64,000 nucleotides of DNA, from contig JBDKVA010000131.1 in NCBI GenBank assembly GCA_039679375.1, positions 75,264 to 139,263 on the forward strand, read 5' to 3'. Made by a program: the position numbers and the translations under genes. Origin of the DNA: JBDKVA01 sp039679375 (GTDB lineage: Bacteria; Bacillota; Clostridia; Acetivibrionales; DTU013). Under the pieces are notes generated by a model. It worked only from the letters and a program-made list of their open reading frames with translations. It was not told where the DNA came from and searched no databases. How positions within the stretch are numbered: position 1 is the first letter of the stretch; the number at the start of each line of letters is the position of its first letter. This document shows, one piece after another, positions 1-7,888 of this stretch.

Positions 1-552
1 CGTATATTTTACGCCCTGCTCGAAGCCTGTCTGATAATCTCTGATTACCGGCATGTCCGCGCCGCCGACAAATCCAACTTTTTTATCGGCATTTATTTTG
101 GCAACGGAGGTATCCTGAGTTAGCAGAGCAGCAAGCGCCCCTGCCAGAAAAGCTCCTTCATTTTGCATGAATACTGCAGATTTGACGTTGGTAAGCGTAG
201 TTGCTCCATCAACATAAATAAACGTCTTTTTAGGGTATTTCTTTGTCACTTCTTCGAGTTCCTTATCAAAGAAATATCCCGGAACGACAAATATCACGTC
301 GTATTTAGAGGCGGCAGTCGTTAAGGTATCTTTATAGACGGAGGGATCTGCGTGGCATTCAAATACCTTATATTCAATTTTAAAATCCTCAGCCGCTTTT
401 CTGATTCCTTCATAAGCCATGTCTACAAAACCACTGTCCCCGATGGCGTCATTCGCAACAATAGCAAATTGCCTGTTTTCTTTAGTCGCAGAACATGATG
501 TGAAAAGCATTACAGTAAAAACAATAACCAACAACAAAGCTACTTTTTTCAT
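1..552 (-). CDS. BMP-family ABC transporter substrate-binding lipoprotein (partial)
   Basis: This is the N-terminal 184 residues of a basic membrane protein (BMP/PnrA-like) solute receptor; the rest lies beyond the left edge. I translated it directly from the reverse strand. It begins MKKVALLLVIVFTVMLFTSC, a lipoprotein signal peptide ending in a lipobox, so the mature protein should be anchored outside the membrane by an acylated cysteine. FAIVANDAIGDSGFVDMAYE and the later VGFVGGADMPVIRDYQTGFE are typical of the family, which mostly binds nucleosides or related sugars. A GGAGAG ribosome binding site precedes the ATG. It is the last visible gene of the GntR-BtpA-BtpA-PfkB operon, which fits an importer for the substrate of that pathway. 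The ligand cannot be read from the sequence. Confidence 0.88.
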   Translation of the reverse strand, partial: MKKVALLLVIVFTVMLFTSCSATKENRQFAIVANDAIGDSGFVDMAYEGIRKAAEDFKIEYKVFECHADPSVYKDTLTTAASKYDVIFVVPGYFFDKELEEVTKKYPKKTFIYVDGATTLTNVKSAVFMQNEGAFLAGALAALLTQDTSVAKINADKKVGFVGGADMPVIRDYQTGFEQGVKYT

Positions 553-654
553 AGTCTACTCTCCTCACATAAATTTTTGTAAAAGTAATCACCTTTTCTC
601 TTATGTGGTTCGTACAACGGCGCTTACGCTATTGTAGCCAATGTGGATTTGTTA

Positions 655-1629
655 TCATGCTGTAGTTCCGATGCTTGCCTGCTTCGCTTTCTGTATCATA
701 CTGTCGATCTCACTGCTGCTTGGCAATGCTTGTGTGGTACCGTATTTCGTTACGGTATGGCTTGCAAAGAAATTTGCAAATAAACCGGTTTCTTCCTGGG
801 ACATTCCTGTAATAATCCCATAAATAACAGCTGCATTGAAAGCATCCCCTGCACCGCTTGTGTCTATGGCTTCCACCCTATTCCCAGAAAAGGTCCGGCT
901 TCCTGATTGAGTATAACAGGTACAACCATCTCCTCCAAGTTTCAGCCAGATTGAAGAAACTCCCTTGGACATGATGAATTTTGCTTTTTCATCAAGACTG
1001 AAATTTGAATTTCCTCCCATCATCTCCAGTTCCTTTTTATTCGGAAGAAGAACGTCGACATATGGGTAAATCCTTCTGAAGGCTTCTTTTATTGCCGCAT
1101 CAATCTTCCATGTAGGAACACGTATGTTGGGATCGAGGAATACCGACCCGCCTTTTTCTTTCATCTTCCGTGCAAGTTCAATTGCAATTTCTCTGCTTTC
1201 CTTTCCTTCTGCCAGCTCAACTCCGGACAGATACAATACGTCATACTGCTGAAGAAGCGCTTCATTATACTGAGTCATATGTATATCGGCTGCATTTCCT
1301 CGAACAGAAATCCATCTTTTCTCTCCATCCGGATTGACCAGACCAACTACTACGCCAGTCGGAAGGTCTGATGTTTGGATGTGTTCAACCTGCATTCCCT
1401 GACTTTTTAAAAAATCATAAAGAAGTGTGCCAAAATTATCGCTGCCTATTTTGCTGAGAAGAACCGGCTTTAGTTTTAGCCTGTTTAATGCTACGGCGGT
1501 ATTTAGCCCGGAGCCTCCCATGTTGATGGATAGTTCAGAACTGAATGAGCATCCTCCTTTCACCGGTATTTCCCTGATCGGTATGATAATATCCAGATTA
1601 CAGTCACCGAAGCATAAAATACTTTTCAT
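655..1629 (-). CDS. PfkB-family carbohydrate/nucleoside kinase
   Basis: A cytoplasmic kinase of 324 residues in the ribokinase/PfkB family. The N-terminal glycine-rich signature GGSGLNTAVALNRL lies near residues 37-50, and the C-terminal signature DTSGAGDAFNAA, with the catalytic Asp and anion hole, near residues 257-268. Length is normal for the family. The start has GAGG seven bases before ATG. It lies 18 bases after a BtpA-family gene and about 100 bases before the BMP binding-protein gene, all on one strand, so it probably phosphorylates the imported sugar or nucleoside or a product of it. Substrate specificity inside this family cannot be assigned from the motifs; ribokinase, nucleoside kinase and 2-keto-3-deoxy-sugar kinase activities are all possible. 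Confidence 0.9.
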   Translation of the reverse strand: MKSILCFGDCNLDIIIPIREIPVKGGCSFSSELSINMGGSGLNTAVALNRLKLKPVLLSKIGSDNFGTLLYDFLKSQGMQVEHIQTSDLPTGVVVGLVNPDGEKRWISVRGNAADIHMTQYNEALLQQYDVLYLSGVELAEGKESREIAIELARKMKEKGGSVFLDPNIRVPTWKIDAAIKEAFRRIYPYVDVLLPNKKELEMMGGNSNFSLDEKAKFIMSKGVSSIWLKLGGDGCTCYTQSGSRTFSGNRVEAIDTSGAGDAFNAAVIYGIITGMSQEETGLFANFFASHTVTKYGTTQALPSSSEIDSMIQKAKQASIGTTA

Positions 1630-1647
1630 AATTGAACCTCAAATTTA

Positions 1648-2466
1648 TCAGGCATTCCTGATTTTCTGAACCACCTTCATAAATTCTACGACTTTTTCCG
1701 CCGATACTGCTTTTGTCGAATCTCCGTCATACTTCAAAGAGGTGCCGACCACTGCCCCATCCGCATATTCAAACAATTCCTTTACGCTGCCGGCATTTAC
1801 TCCGCTGCCTATGTATACAGGAAATTCCGGAAGGACTTTTTTCACGCGCTTCACATCATCCATAGAAGTCGGCATTCCTGTATGCTTTCCGCTCACCATG
1901 ATCGCATCCGCCAAAAAATAAGCGGCATCATAGGCGGCTTCCTCAATGGGTCTCTGCCCTAAGGGTGCGGAATGCTTGATATGTACGTCGGCAAGGATTT
2001 TTATCGAAGGATCCAGGAATTTTCTGTAACGCAGGATTGCATGAGGCAGTCTGGTGACAAGACCAGACACATCAACAGAAGCCTCTGTGAAAAAGGTTGC
2101 CCTTATAAACTGACCTCCTATAGTATGCGCTACAGCAATGGAAGCCTCAGGGTCTGCAAGGAGGCATATTCCAATAGGTATTTCAGGGAAGCTCCTTCTC
2201 ACTTCATGTGCGACTACAGCTAACGATGCGACAGTCTCGGGAGGAGCCTCATTTGGAAAATAAGAAGGATCATTGAAATTTTCAACCTGAAGTGCATTTA
2301 CTCCTCCGTCAATTAATGCCTTTGCATCCTGCAAAGCGGCTTCAATTACCTTAGCAAGGCCTTTTCCGTCATATACCGGCGAGCCGGGCAGCGGTTTTAG
2401 GTGAAGCATTCCTATAATCGGTTTTTTGGTCTTGAAAAGCGTCTCCATTTCTTGTATTTTGTTCAA
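1648..2466 (-). CDS. BtpA/SgcQ-family TIM-barrel protein (copy 2)
   Basis: A protein of 272 residues with the BtpA/SgcQ signatures: PIIGMLHLKPLPGSPVY near residue 16, ILADVHIKHSAPLGQRPIEE in the middle, and a phosphate-loop-like YIGSGVNAG near residue 220. The family is predicted to be a TIM barrel; BtpA was named for an effect on photosystem I in cyanobacteria, and SgcQ sits in a sugar operon of E. coli. No reaction is firmly established to my knowledge. The start is TTG with GGAGAG six bases upstream. It is clearly a paralogue of the neighbouring gene at 2517-3338, so the operon carries two diverged copies. The context of GntR, PfkB kinase and BMP receptor points to catabolism of an imported nucleoside or sugar. 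Confidence 0.88.
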   Translation of the reverse strand: MNKIQEMETLFKTKKPIIGMLHLKPLPGSPVYDGKGLAKVIEAALQDAKALIDGGVNALQVENFNDPSYFPNEAPPETVASLAVVAHEVRRSFPEIPIGICLLADPEASIAVAHTIGGQFIRATFFTEASVDVSGLVTRLPHAILRYRKFLDPSIKILADVHIKHSAPLGQRPIEEAAYDAAYFLADAIMVSGKHTGMPTSMDDVKRVKKVLPEFPVYIGSGVNAGSVKELFEYADGAVVGTSLKYDGDSTKAVSAEKVVEFMKVVQKIRNA

Positions 2467-2516
2467 TGCAATCTCTCCTTTTCATCATATATTCATTTAT
2501 TTACAACGCCCTGGTA

Positions 2517-3338
2517 TTAATTATTTTTCCGGTAAGATTTGATCTTGTTCATAAAGCTGTTTATTCTCAAAGGATCCGGTTCCGTCTCAACCTTGCCTCC
2601 GATATTGAGTCCGGTTGCAATAATAATGGCGTCAACCATTGAAATATAGTTGTCAACGTTTTCTTCCGTAACACCACTGCCGACCACCAGCGGTAATTCC
2701 GGCAGAGCCGTGCGGACTCTCCTGACATCATCCGGGTTGGTATCGCCTCCGGTTTTGCGCCCTGTAATAATGATCGCATCGGCCAGACCTCGGTGATACG
2801 AATCCTCCGCCGCATATTCAATAGGCCTTTGCATCAGTGGATAACTGTGTTTGATATGGACGTCGGCAAAGATTTTCACATCGGATTCGAGAAATCTTCT
2901 GTAACGGAGTGCGCTTGCTGCAATACTTTCCATTGTACCTGTATCCACTACGGATGTTTCAGTATAATACGGAATCCGTACAAAAGCACCCTGAACAGCT
3001 TTTGCTATTGCAATACTGGCTAATGCATCACTTTGCAGAGCACATATGCCAATCGGGATTGACAATTCATTCCTTATATCTTTTGCAATGCAGGTCATAG
3101 CGGCAACTGTCTCCGGACCTACTGTTTTTTGAAACATTTTGTCACCAAAATTTTCAATGATCAGTCCGTCAATCCCGTTTTCCTCCATGATTTTTGATTC
3201 CTTCACTGCCTTTCTTGAAATTTCTTTTACCGAGGCGCCATTATATAATGGTGCTCCAGGCAAAGGCATCAGATGTATAACTCCGATTACAGGTGTTTTT
3301 ACGCCAAATATTTCTTCGAATACTTTCACTGCAATCAT
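2517..3338 (-). CDS. BtpA/SgcQ-family TIM-barrel protein (copy 1)
   Basis: Paralogue of the gene at 1648-2466. It shares PVIGVIHLMPLPGAPLY near the N-terminus, KIFADVHIKHSYPLMQRPIE in the middle and LPLVVGSGV near the C-terminus. I chose the ATG at 3338, giving 273 residues, because its N-terminus aligns with that of the paralogue and it lies 13 bases after the gntR stop. An earlier in-frame start at 3374 would overlap gntR and add 12 residues without family support. The proximal sequence is GGGAAAGGAT, a ribosome binding site set unusually close to the ATG. It is probably a cytosolic enzyme acting on a phosphorylated sugar or nucleoside intermediate; the reaction is not known from sequence. 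Confidence 0.87.
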   Translation of the reverse strand: MIAVKVFEEIFGVKTPVIGVIHLMPLPGAPLYNGASVKEISRKAVKESKIMEENGIDGLIIENFGDKMFQKTVGPETVAAMTCIAKDIRNELSIPIGICALQSDALASIAIAKAVQGAFVRIPYYTETSVVDTGTMESIAASALRYRRFLESDVKIFADVHIKHSYPLMQRPIEYAAEDSYHRGLADAIIITGRKTGGDTNPDDVRRVRTALPELPLVVGSGVTEENVDNYISMVDAIIIATGLNIGGKVETEPDPLRINSFMNKIKSYRKNN

Positions 3339-3351
3339 ATCCTTTCCCAAA

Positions 3352-4092
3352 TTATTTGCTGAGTTGGACCTCACATTTGTATTTGTCCGGCATAAAGTAA
3401 ACCTTTACAAATTCCAGAGGCATTTCCTTCAAATCTTTCCGAATGAAAGTGATTCTGCTCATTAACAGTAATGGCGAGCCAATCTGCCTGTCGATAATTT
3501 TTGAAATCGTAGGAGAGGTCGCTGTTGCCTCCAGTGTCTGGATAGCACGGACAATTTCACAACTTAAGCCCTGTTCAATTACTTTATAAATTGAAAGTGC
3601 ATTGAAATCCAGTTGTTCAATTTCTGGAAACTTATCAATTGAAAAATAGGAATAATTTAATGAATAAATTTCGTCATCGATATATCTCATTCGCACAGCC
3701 TGAAGAGTCTTGCCGCCCTCTTTGATGTTCAATGCCCTGGCCACTTCAAAATCTGCCGGCACAATACTCTTTCCCAATAATCTGGCGCCGGGTTTATGTC
3801 CGATTTCTTCAATATCCTCAGTAAAGCTATGCAGCTTAGCCATGGGCTGTTTTATATAGTTGGATGAAACAAATGAGCCTTTCCCTCTGATCTTGTAGAT
3901 GTAGTTTTCGGATTCCAATTCTGTTAATGCCTGTCTGACAGGTGCTTTGCTTATATTAAACATTTTACATAGTTCTGCTTCTGTTGGAATTTGTTCATTT
4001 TCTTTAAAGTCGCCGCTTTTTATTTTTTCAATTAGCACTTGCTTAAGCTGGTAGTAGATGGCTAGATGACTATCTTTCGAGATTTGTGCCAT
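3352..4092 (-). CDS. GntR/HutC-type transcriptional regulator with UTRA domain
   Basis: A 246-residue regulator. Residues 10-75 form a GntR winged helix, seen in KSGDFKENEQIPTEAELC and KAPVRQALTELESENYIYK. Residues 95-240 form a UTRA ligand-binding domain of the HutC/FarR type, with LHSFTEDIEEIGHKPGARL at its start. Members usually repress their own operon until a sugar, sugar phosphate or related effector binds UTRA. It is the first gene of an operon continuing into two BtpA genes, a PfkB kinase and a BMP receptor. AGGAGG lies upstream of the ATG. A strong promoter and a perfect palindrome lie directly in front and suggest autoregulation. Confidence 0.92.
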   Translation of the reverse strand: MAQISKDSHLAIYYQLKQVLIEKIKSGDFKENEQIPTEAELCKMFNISKAPVRQALTELESENYIYKIRGKGSFVSSNYIKQPMAKLHSFTEDIEEIGHKPGARLLGKSIVPADFEVARALNIKEGGKTLQAVRMRYIDDEIYSLNYSYFSIDKFPEIEQLDFNALSIYKVIEQGLSCEIVRAIQTLEATATSPTISKIIDRQIGSPLLLMSRITFIRKDLKEMPLEFVKVYFMPDKYKCEVQLSK

Positions 4093-4138
4093 TGAATCGC
4101 CTCCTTGCCGAAAAGAATTTATGTTTTTATGATATTAT

Positions 4139-4152
4139 GTTATTATAATAAC
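4139..4152 (-). promoter_or_regulatory. Candidate GntR operator
   Basis: A perfect 14-base palindrome (GTTATTATAATAAC) lies ten bases downstream of the -10 box of the gntR operon, the position expected for a repressor blocking its own transcription. It is AT-rich and could arise by chance, so the assignment to this GntR protein is inference. Confidence 0.45.
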
Positions 4153-4161
4153 TATACCTAT

Positions 4162-4190
4162 ATATTATTACAGAAATTAAGAAGAGTCAA
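4162..4190 (-). promoter_or_regulatory. Sigma-A-type promoter of the gntR-btpA-pfkB operon
   Basis: On the minus strand TTGACT (4185-4190) and TAATAT (4162-4167) are separated by exactly 17 bases. The predicted transcript has about a 60-base leader before gntR. Confidence 0.65.
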
Positions 4191-4394
4191 TAAAAAGTCA
4201 AATTATTTTCTATGTTGCACATTTGTGTCTTATAATAAAGTTAAAGAAAAAAAATAACCTATATACATTGAAAAAAAGAATTGGGATCATAAGTTTTTTC
4301 ATATGTATTATCTTGATTTGATGCTGAACAAATTTTATTAATTCATTAGTACAAATCATTTATTCAACTTATATATCAAGTGCCGATTCATACT
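4191..4394. other. AT-rich intergenic stretch
   Basis: Between the operon promoter and the downstream end of the small membrane-protein gene lies very AT-rich DNA. I see no open frame with a ribosome binding site, no clear terminator and no copy of the repeat families found elsewhere in the window. Confidence 0.5.
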
Positions 4395-4700
4395 TCAAAT
4401 ATCACTATTAGACTTTTTGTCGGGTTCCTTCGCATCTTGCGCGGGCTCATTCGTAACTTGTGTTGGTTCTTCCTCATCTTGCGCGGACTGATCCGCATCT
4501 CGGGCAGGCTCGTTGTCACCTTCGGCGGGCTCATCCGTACCTTTTGATTGAAACAGCTTGCCGCTAGTAAAAATAAAGGCAAAGAAAATGATCAGATAAA
4601 CTGCCATACTTAATTGCCAATAGTATCTGAAAACAATCAGATTAAGTATCAGCATAACAAAGCCAGCCAACATGATCCATGCAAAAATCCTCTTCACCAT
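4395..4700 (-). CDS. Small membrane protein with acidic repetitive tail
   Basis: A 101-residue protein not assigned to a named family. Residues 4-23 and 28-47 are two hydrophobic segments, followed by a soluble tail of about 50 residues that is very acidic and built of imperfect EPA/EPT units with repeated E-P, Q-D and D-A pairs. It should sit in the membrane with the charged tail on one side. AGGAGG six bases before the ATG supports it as a real gene. The tail codes from tandem degenerate DNA units of roughly 15-30 bases, which suggests it grew by slippage or unequal exchange. It is upstream of nothing obvious on its strand and follows rarA by about 56 bases. Confidence 0.68.
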   Translation of the reverse strand: MVKRIFAWIMLAGFVMLILNLIVFRYYWQLSMAVYLIIFFAFIFTSGKLFQSKGTDEPAEGDNEPARDADQSAQDEEEPTQVTNEPAQDAKEPDKKSNSDI

Positions 4701-4756
4701 ATAAACCTCCTCATTTTCCTTACTTCATGTAAATGTCATCTTCCGTTATATTGCGC

Positions 4757-6046
4757 TCAGCTTCTCCAGTATCTTTCAAGCCATTCCTTTATCCTGGCTT
4801 CATAGCCGTTCGAAGTAGGTTCATAATAAATAGCTCCGGCCATTTCCTCAGGAAGGTATTCCTGCCTAACAATATTGCCTGGGAAATCGTGCGCATACTT
4901 GTATCCTTTACCATATCCCTGATCTCCCATCCCTTTTACAGGTGCATTTCTCAGATGCATCGGCACTTCTCCTGAACGCTTTGTTTCCACATCATTCAGA
5001 GCTTTTCCGAGAGCTTTATAACATGAATTGGACTTTGGGCTGGTAGCGACCATGACGGCTGCATGAGCCAGCAGGAGTCTTGCTTCGGGCATTCCGATCA
5101 TATGGATGCCCTGTGCTGCCGCAACAGCAACCTGAAGCGCAGTAGGATTTGCCATCCCAACGTCCTCCGACGCGCAGATGATGATCCTCCTGGCGAGAAA
5201 TTCCGGATCCTCTCCGGCATACAATGCTCTTGCGAGGTAAAACACAGCCGCATCCGGATTGCTGCCTCTCATGGATTTGATGAATGCGCTTATATTATCA
5301 TAATGTGCTTCGCCTGATTTATCAAAAGTGATGGCTTTTCGCTGTACACATTCCTCTATTGTTTCAACAGATATATGTATCATTCCGTCCTTGCCTAGTT
5401 CGGTTGTCACTGCGGCAAGCTCGATGGCATTGAGTGCAATCCTGGCATCTCCGTTGGACACCTCGGCCAGATACTTGATTGCAGTATCGTCAACAGACAG
5501 GTCAAACTCTCCAAGACCGCGTTCCTTATCTATCAGCGCCATTTTAATGATGTCTTCTATGTTGTCTGAAGTCAGCGGCTTTAGCATAAACACGGAGGAT
5601 CGGGATATCAACGCCTTATTCACTTCGAAATACGGGTTTTCCGTTGTTGCACCGATCAAAACGATCGTACCGTTTTCTACAAATGGTAACAGCGCATCCT
5701 GCTGAGCCTTGTTGAACCTGTGGATTTCATCTATGAAAAGAACCGTTCTGCCGCTAGGATTCAACATCGGATTTTGTGTGTCGGAAACGATTCTCTTGAT
5801 ATCTGCCACACCTGATGTTACAGCATTCAGTTTTTCAAAATTTGACTTTGTTGTGGCGGCAATGATCCTTGCCAGAGAAGTCTTACCCGTACCGGGCGGA
5901 CCATATAATACAATAGAGGATATCCTGTCAGCTTTGATCATTCTGTAAAGTAATTTTCCCTTACTTGTGATATGCTCCTGACCTACGAATTCTTCAATTG
6001 TTCTCGGACTCATTCTATATGCAAGGGGTTCTTTTTTATCAGCCAT
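4757..6046 (-). CDS. rarA: Replication-associated recombination protein A (AAA+ ATPase)
   Basis: A 429-residue AAA+ ATPase of the RarA/MgsA/WRNIP1 family, which acts on single-stranded DNA at stalled replication forks. Visible features are Walker A GPPGTGKTSLARII near residue 48, Walker B LFIDEIHRFNKAQQD near residue 100, sensor 1 IGATTENPYFEVN, and the C-terminal tetramerisation region with GSNPDAAVFYLARALYAGED. I placed the start at the ATG giving MADKKEPLAYRMSPRT, as in the family, rather than the GTG seven codons upstream at 6067. CGGCGG upstream is a poor ribosome binding site for either. It appears to be transcribed alone. Confidence 0.93.
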   Translation of the reverse strand: MADKKEPLAYRMSPRTIEEFVGQEHITSKGKLLYRMIKADRISSIVLYGPPGTGKTSLARIIAATTKSNFEKLNAVTSGVADIKRIVSDTQNPMLNPSGRTVLFIDEIHRFNKAQQDALLPFVENGTIVLIGATTENPYFEVNKALISRSSVFMLKPLTSDNIEDIIKMALIDKERGLGEFDLSVDDTAIKYLAEVSNGDARIALNAIELAAVTTELGKDGMIHISVETIEECVQRKAITFDKSGEAHYDNISAFIKSMRGSNPDAAVFYLARALYAGEDPEFLARRIIICASEDVGMANPTALQVAVAAAQGIHMIGMPEARLLLAHAAVMVATSPKSNSCYKALGKALNDVETKRSGEVPMHLRNAPVKGMGDQGYGKGYKYAHDFPGNIVRQEYLPEEMAGAIYYEPTSNGYEARIKEWLERYWRS

Positions 6047-6146
6047 GATACATAACCGCCGTTTCACTTTCGTGCCTTAAGCACAAATTTTACATTTATC
6101 ACATTATACCAAAAGGCGGCATACCTCGCAATAAATTTACATTTCC

Positions 6147-6190
6147 AGCTTTTTGCGATGTAACACTAAAAAGACACATCGCAGATAGCT
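6147..6190. repeat. Family C palindrome, short copy
   Basis: The arms AGCTTTTTGCGATGT (6147-6161) and ACATCGCAGATAGCT (6176-6190) are inverted copies with two mismatches around a 14-base spacer. The same arms bound a larger palindrome at 34485-34602. It lies upstream of rarA in a gap packed with repeats. Confidence 0.7.
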
Positions 6191-6199
6191 TATTGAATC

Positions 6200-6286
6200 A
6201 AAATCTCGGGCGCGCCGAGCCCCGCTCCTATCGTGATTGTCGCTTAGAGAAATCACTTGTTTGGAGCAAGACTCCGCTATGCTCCA
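6200..6286 (+). repeat. Family B repeat, copy 1
   Basis: Begins with AAAATCTCGGGCGCGCCGAG and ends with GAGCAAGACTCCGCTATGCT. Both ends recur in inverted orientation at 50655-50712, and its second half recurs at 62537-62585. The first part can form a GC-rich hairpin. Confidence 0.72.
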
Positions 6287-6298
6287 TGAATGAAAAAC

Positions 6299-6325
6299 TG
6301 GCAGATAACCTTAAGCTATCTGCCA
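6299..6325. repeat. Perfect 9-bp inverted repeat
   Basis: TGGCAGATA and TATCTGCCA face each other across nine bases. There is no T-run on either side, so it is not a convincing terminator. It sits between family B and family A repeats downstream of glyA. Confidence 0.55.
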
Positions 6326-6367
6326 GATAAGTTGCAAAAATGATTTAAATCGATTCCATTTATCTAT

Positions 6368-6461
6368 ATTGAATGAACTAATTTTCTTTATGAATGGCTG
6401 CGCAAACAGCAGTGATTCTATGATGTTTGCGCAGACAGGCGTTTAGAAAATTTCATTCAAT
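6368..6461 (+). repeat. Family A palindromic element, copy A1
   Basis: A 94-base near-perfect palindrome with ends ATTGAATGAA / TTCATTCAAT and inner arms CTGCGCAAACA / TGTTTGCGCAG. The right end overlaps the last codons of glyA: the family's terminal sequence supplies its TGA stop. See A2, A3 and A4 for the other full copies. Confidence 0.9.
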
Positions 6462-7698
6462 TAATATATAACGGATATTTATTGCACAGCTTAGCAACAC
6501 GTTCCCTTACAGAATTTGCAGAGTTTTCGAAATCGGTGACGGTCAGCTTGATCAATTTGCCGATTTCCGCCATGTCTTCCTCCCGCATGCCTCTGCTGGT
6601 TACGGCAGGTGTTCCAACTCTGATTCCGCTTGTTATGAACGGACTCTGCTTATCAAATGGCACAGCATTTTTGTTCACTGTAATTCCTACATCATCAAGC
6701 CTAAGCTGCATTTCTTTTCCGGTTACATTGAAATTGCTCAGGTCAACAAGCATCAGATGATTATCTGTACCTCCGGAAACCAGATTAAAGCCTTCCTCTG
6801 TCAAAGTACCTGCCAGAGCCCTGGCATTATTCAAAATCTGCTGCTGATAAGCCTTAAAGTCGCTGTCCAGTATTTCCTTGAAGCTGACTGCTTTTGCAGC
6901 AATAATATGCATCAGAGGTCCGCCCTGTGTTCCGGGGAAAATTGCCGAGTCGATTGCTTTGGCATGCTGAGCTTTGCACAATATCATACCGCCTCTCGGC
7001 CCTCGTAATGTTTTATGTGTGGTTGTGGTGACAAAATCAGCATAGGGTACCGGGCTCGGATGAAGTCCGGCAGCAACAAGTCCTGCTATATGCGCCATAT
7101 CGACCATCAGATATGCTCCAACATCTTTTGCGATCTCACCGAAAGTTTTAAAATCAATAATCCTTGAATAGGCACTGGCTCCTGATACGATTATTTTAGG
7201 CTTTACCTCTCTTGCTTTTTTCAGAAGCGCATCATAATCAATGCGTCCGGTTTCTTCCTTTACACCATAGAATTCCGATTTGTAATACTTTCCGGAAATG
7301 TTCTTTTTCATTCCATGTGTCAGATGTCCGCCATGTGCCAGATCCATTCCTAGGATTGTATCACCCGGATCCAAAACGGCAAAATATACTGCTGTATTTG
7401 CCTGGGCGCCTGAGTGAGGCTGAACATTTGCATGGTCTGCTCCGAATATCTTTTTAGCCCTGTCGATCGCGAGCTGTTCTATGACGTCTACATGCTCGCA
7501 CCCACCGTAGTAGCGTTTTCCCGGATAACCCTCCGCATATTTGTTTGTGAGCGGGGTCCCCATAGCCTGCATCACTGCTTCACTTACAAAGTTCTCCGAC
7601 GCAATTAGCTCAATCTTGTTCCTCTGCCTGTTTACTTCCTGCTCGATAGCCTCTGCAACTTCAGGGTCTATCTTTTTTATCTTATCGAGTTGATACAT
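6457..7698 (-). CDS. glyA: Serine hydroxymethyltransferase
   Basis: A 413-residue PLP enzyme of normal length that interconverts serine and glycine with tetrahydrofolate, feeding one-carbon units to purine, thymidylate and methionine synthesis. Signatures are LIASENFVSEAVMQAMGTPL near residue 31, HSGAQANTAVYFAVL near 120, and the PLP lysine in TTTTHKTLRGPRGG near 225. GGAGG lies five bases before the ATG. Upstream are a consensus promoter and a leader with an attenuator-like hairpin. The last codons and the TGA stop are part of a family A repeat, so the C-terminal IN was probably set by insertion of the element. Confidence 0.97.
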   Translation of the reverse strand: MYQLDKIKKIDPEVAEAIEQEVNRQRNKIELIASENFVSEAVMQAMGTPLTNKYAEGYPGKRYYGGCEHVDVIEQLAIDRAKKIFGADHANVQPHSGAQANTAVYFAVLDPGDTILGMDLAHGGHLTHGMKKNISGKYYKSEFYGVKEETGRIDYDALLKKAREVKPKIIVSGASAYSRIIDFKTFGEIAKDVGAYLMVDMAHIAGLVAAGLHPSPVPYADFVTTTTHKTLRGPRGGMILCKAQHAKAIDSAIFPGTQGGPLMHIIAAKAVSFKEILDSDFKAYQQQILNNARALAGTLTEEGFNLVSGGTDNHLMLVDLSNFNVTGKEMQLRLDDVGITVNKNAVPFDKQSPFITSGIRVGTPAVTSRGMREEDMAEIGKLIKLTVTDFENSANSVRERVAKLCNKYPLYIN

Positions 7699-7742
7699 TT
7701 GTTACCTCCGCCTTCCATAGCCTGTCAGCATAGTATAAATAT

Positions 7743-7769
7743 AAAAAGGCCAAATAATAGATTTGACCT
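7743..7769 (-). terminator. Attenuator-like hairpin in the glyA leader
   Basis: On the minus strand AGGTCAAAT pairs with ATTTGGCCT (one G-T pair) and is followed at once by TTTTT. It lies between the glyA promoter and the glyA ribosome binding site, so unless it is blocked it should stop transcription before glyA. That makes either a regulated leader or a separate small RNA ending here. Confidence 0.62.
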
Positions 7770-7882
7770 CTGAAAAGCAGTTATACAGCCAAGTAAGAAT
7801 GATGTGCTCTTCAGTTAAAGTATCCGACATTGCGAACACTTAACATTTTTTGTCAAATTGTTATAGAAATATTACCTTTGTT
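7770..7882 (-). promoter_or_regulatory. Transcribed leader upstream of glyA; possible regulatory RNA
   Basis: About 110 bases lie between the predicted start site (near 7882) and the terminator hairpin. The stretch contains complementary segments, but I could not match it to a known riboswitch such as the THF, glycine or SAM classes, or to 6S RNA. It could be an uncharacterised leader controlling glyA or an independent small RNA. Confidence 0.4.
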
Positions 7883-7888
7883 AAAATG

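Noticed and set aside
6147..6461. Possible CRISPR array in the repeat-rich gap
   Set aside because: The repeats belong to different families, are palindromic over their whole length and are not regularly spaced; no cas genes are present.
7743..7882. glyA leader as a THF riboswitch, glycine riboswitch or 6S RNA
   Set aside because: I could not find the conserved cores of these classes; kept only as an unassigned structured leader.
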